In this document: positions 33,237-34,352 of the stretch, one piece after another | Layout: each line of letters starts with the position of its first letter | Numbering within the stretch: the stretch's first letter is position 1 | Assembly (NCBI GenBank): GCA_046483075.1 | Contig: JAWODV010000116.1 | Coordinates: 1 to 34,352 of the forward strand | DNA length: 34,352 bases | Direction: 5' to 3' | From: JASMTM01 sp046483075 | GTDB taxonomy: Bacteria; Thermotogota; Thermotogae; Petrotogales; Kosmotogaceae | The notes under the pieces: model-generated | What the model was told of the DNA's origin: nothing | What the model saw: only the letters and a program-made list of their open reading frames with translations | The model's database searches: none | Program-made: the position numbers and the translations under genes

Positions 33237-33651
33237 CGGAATAATTCACCTTTCTGACAACCGTTGGCATAATTTTTTCACGGTTTCTCTTATCATAACG
33301 ATAGATCAAATAATATGTTAAACCCATTCCAGCAAATGAAGAAATGAGTGAATAATTATCCTCTAAACCAATGTAGTACATAAGTACAAGTATGCCGATA
33401 AATACGGTTAAAGGTATTCCATACAGAAACATGGCAACCTTTGTTGCTGAAAAATTCTTAACTTCGATTTCGACCAGATCCCCTGGTTTTAACTCAGTAT
33501 CTCCTTTTCTCGCTCTTATCTTCACCTGCCTTGAACCACTTGCTGAACTGCAGGTTTTATTTACCGGGCATGTTTTGCATGCTTCAGATCTAATTTTCGA
33601 AAGAATCACAAAATTCTTTTCTACACTTTCTACCGTAGCCGTTTCACGCAT
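33214..33651 (-). CDS. RseC/MucC-like membrane protein with Cys cluster
   Basis: A 145-residue protein resembling RseC/MucC (SoxR-reducing and sigma-E-associated family). The N-terminal half has a small barrel-like region with a cysteine cluster, C25-x2-C28-x5-C34 in ACKTCPVNKTC, then LKPGDLVEIEVKNFSA. Two hydrophobic segments follow at about 73-92 and 98-117, and a short basic tail. In proteobacteria RseC modulates envelope-stress sigma factor activity, and in Rnf systems it links to SoxR reduction; neither sigma-E nor rnf genes are in the window. The ATG at 33651 is chosen (AAGGTGA upstream) over a TTG one codon earlier. It is 9 bases after the secreted-protein gene and overlaps mutS2 by 23 bases. 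The family call is moderate. Confidence 0.7.
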   Translation of the reverse strand: MRETATVESVEKNFVILSKIRSEACKTCPVNKTCSSASGSRQVKIRARKGDTELKPGDLVEIEVKNFSATKVAMFLYGIPLTVFIGILVLMYYIGLEDNYSLISSFAGMGLTYYLIYRYDKRNREKIMPTVVRKVNYSDVLENPW

Positions 33652-33660
33652 CAACTCACC

Positions 33661-34167
33661 TTAAAATGTATATCCCAATTCAAGATTTACTTCCCATGAA
33701 GAAATAATTTCACCTTCAAAAAATGTCCCGATCTCAACTCCAGCTCCCAGACTTACATAAGCTGCCTGCAACCTTAAATATAGCTCTGGAAATATGCCAA
33801 GAAACCAACCGAATTTTTCGAATCCAGCTGTCATTAATCCAGTCCTGTGACCTACTTTATAGCCAAATACTCCTTCTGGATTTGAATCAAAAACCGTTCC
33901 ATAGAATATTTTTGACACCACTGGCAATCTAAACTCACCGAAATAATCACTGGAACGCTTCTCAATATATGAAAAAGAGACTCCATATTCATTTAACAAT
34001 TTACCTGTCGGAGTGGAATAATATTTTAACGTTCCTCCGTCACTGGCAAGTAATTCGAGTCCATCATATTTGAAAAAATCAGAATGAAAGATCTCCAGAG
34101 AAAATGTATTGCTAAAACACACCAGCGGAATAACCAGGAATAACATCAAGAGCCCGATTAGCTTCAT
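33661..34167 (-). CDS. Secreted protein of unknown family, possible small outer-membrane beta-barrel
   Basis: 168 residues that I do not recognise. A clear signal peptide is present: MKLIGLLMLFLVIPLVCFSNT, with cleavage plausible after about residue 19-20. The rest has alternating polar and aromatic residues (YSTPTG, YGVSFSYIEK, FGEFRLPVVSK, GYKVGHRTGLMTAGFEKFGWF) and ends in LELGYTF. A C-terminal strand finishing in Phe is typical of proteins inserted in an outer membrane, which in Thermotogota would be the toga. The total would suit about eight strands. The ATG at 34167 has GGAGGTG five bases upstream (a TTG lies one codon earlier). It is the first gene of the minus-strand series rseC-like, mutS2, acpS, ligA and desulfurase. 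The secretion call is good; the barrel is inferred. Confidence 0.6.
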   Translation of the reverse strand: MKLIGLLMLFLVIPLVCFSNTFSLEIFHSDFFKYDGLELLASDGGTLKYYSTPTGKLLNEYGVSFSYIEKRSSDYFGEFRLPVVSKIFYGTVFDSNPEGVFGYKVGHRTGLMTAGFEKFGWFLGIFPELYLRLQAAYVSLGAGVEIGTFFEGEIISSWEVNLELGYTF

Positions 34168-34185
34168 CAAAGCACCTCCATGAAA

Positions 34186-34194
34186 ATTATATCA
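34186..34194 (-). promoter_or_regulatory. Extended -10 promoter candidate for the secreted protein-rseC-mutS2 series
   Basis: Minus strand TGATATAAT (TATAAT at 34186-34191, TG at 34193-34194), 18 bases before the ATG. No convincing -35 is seen; upstream the 158 bases to the window end hold no gene I can support. Confidence 0.45.
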
Positions 34195-34352
34195 TGCAAT
34201 TGTGTTTTAATCTGTAACAACAACCGAGGGCTCAATGATGCCCAAATTACAGAGGTTAGAAAGGATAGTTATGAAAGTAATGAAGCTAAATATATTATTT
34301 TTCTATTTAGCAAGTGCTGAAAGATAACCAACGGTATGAAACCTATCACCTG

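Noticed and set aside
34212..34252. Imperfect stem CTGTAA/TTACAG with an inner GGGC/GCCC near the window end
   Set aside because: The 6-bp and 4-bp pairings with unpaired bulges are within chance expectation, and there is no gene context on the far side.
34271..34327. Plus-strand 18-codon frame MKVMKLNILFFYLASAER
   Set aside because: It has a weak ribosome-like AAAGGA upstream, but is too short and isolated to support as a gene; it might be a leader peptide of a gene beyond the window.

Overview
The window is a low-GC (roughly 36-38% by eye), mostly housekeeping chromosomal segment of a bacterium of the phylum Thermotogota, probably a Kosmotoga/Mesotoga/Petrotoga-type lineage. The evidence is: NusG of 354 residues with a ~170-residue insertion; an RNA polymerase beta-prime with a Thermus/Thermotoga-style insertion near its N-terminus; the order tRNA-Thr, tRNA-Tyr, rpmG, secE, nusG, rplK, rplA, rplJ, rplL, rpoB, rpoC; and a yicC-remA-gmk-rpoZ-coaBC cluster. 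The first ~390 bases are an exception. They are strongly GC-rich (about two thirds G+C by eye) and carry, on the minus strand, the N-terminus of a type IIG (Eco57I-like) restriction-modification enzyme. The composition changes abruptly at about 391-400, inside what should be an addA gene, so this looks like a chimeric contig join or a very recent insertion.

Layout. 1-391: foreign R-M fragment (-). 390-2215: 3' part of an AddA-type helicase-nuclease and a coupled PH-domain membrane protein (+). 2219-2432: tRNA-Arg(GCG) and tRNA-Ser(GCT) with their promoter (-). 2443-3402: CofE-like ligase (-), divergent from tex (+, 3520-5661) across a spacer with a 9-bp inverted repeat. 5677-10135: four overlapping genes (-): EamA/DMT transporter, OmpR-type response regulator, histidine kinase and an unusual methyltransferase/acyltransferase/zinc-ribbon fusion protein. 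10132-11634: M32 carboxypeptidase (-). 11672-24074: one long minus-strand unit from a perfect-consensus promoter through tRNA-Thr, tRNA-Tyr, rpmG, secE, nusG, rplKA, an L10 leader with attenuator, rplJL and rpoBC, ending in a strong intrinsic terminator. 24118-27365: yicC-remA-gmk-rpoZ-coaBC (-). 27423-34167: a secreted protein of unknown function, an RseC-like protein, mutS2, acpS, ligA and a NifS-like cysteine desulfurase (-), all tightly packed.

How the genes fit together. Most of the window makes the transcription and translation machinery: RNA polymerase beta, beta-prime and omega, NusG, Tex, four ribosomal stalk/L1-region proteins, L33 and four tRNAs. Further genes serve genome maintenance (AddA, LigA, MutS2), cofactor and nucleotide supply (CoaBC, Gmk, AcpS, cysteine desulfurase) and the cell envelope (SecE, RseC-like, secreted protein, PH-domain protein, lipid-enzyme fusion). 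The least ordinary content is the overlapping two-component/lipid-enzyme operon, the modular insertion in NusG, the rifampicin-pocket substitutions in RpoB, and several leader or operator-like structures. No CRISPR array, transposase, prophage or toxin-antitoxin gene was seen, and no stretch over 300 bases lacks a gene. I did not find a clearly new multi-gene system; the fusion-protein operon is the best candidate.
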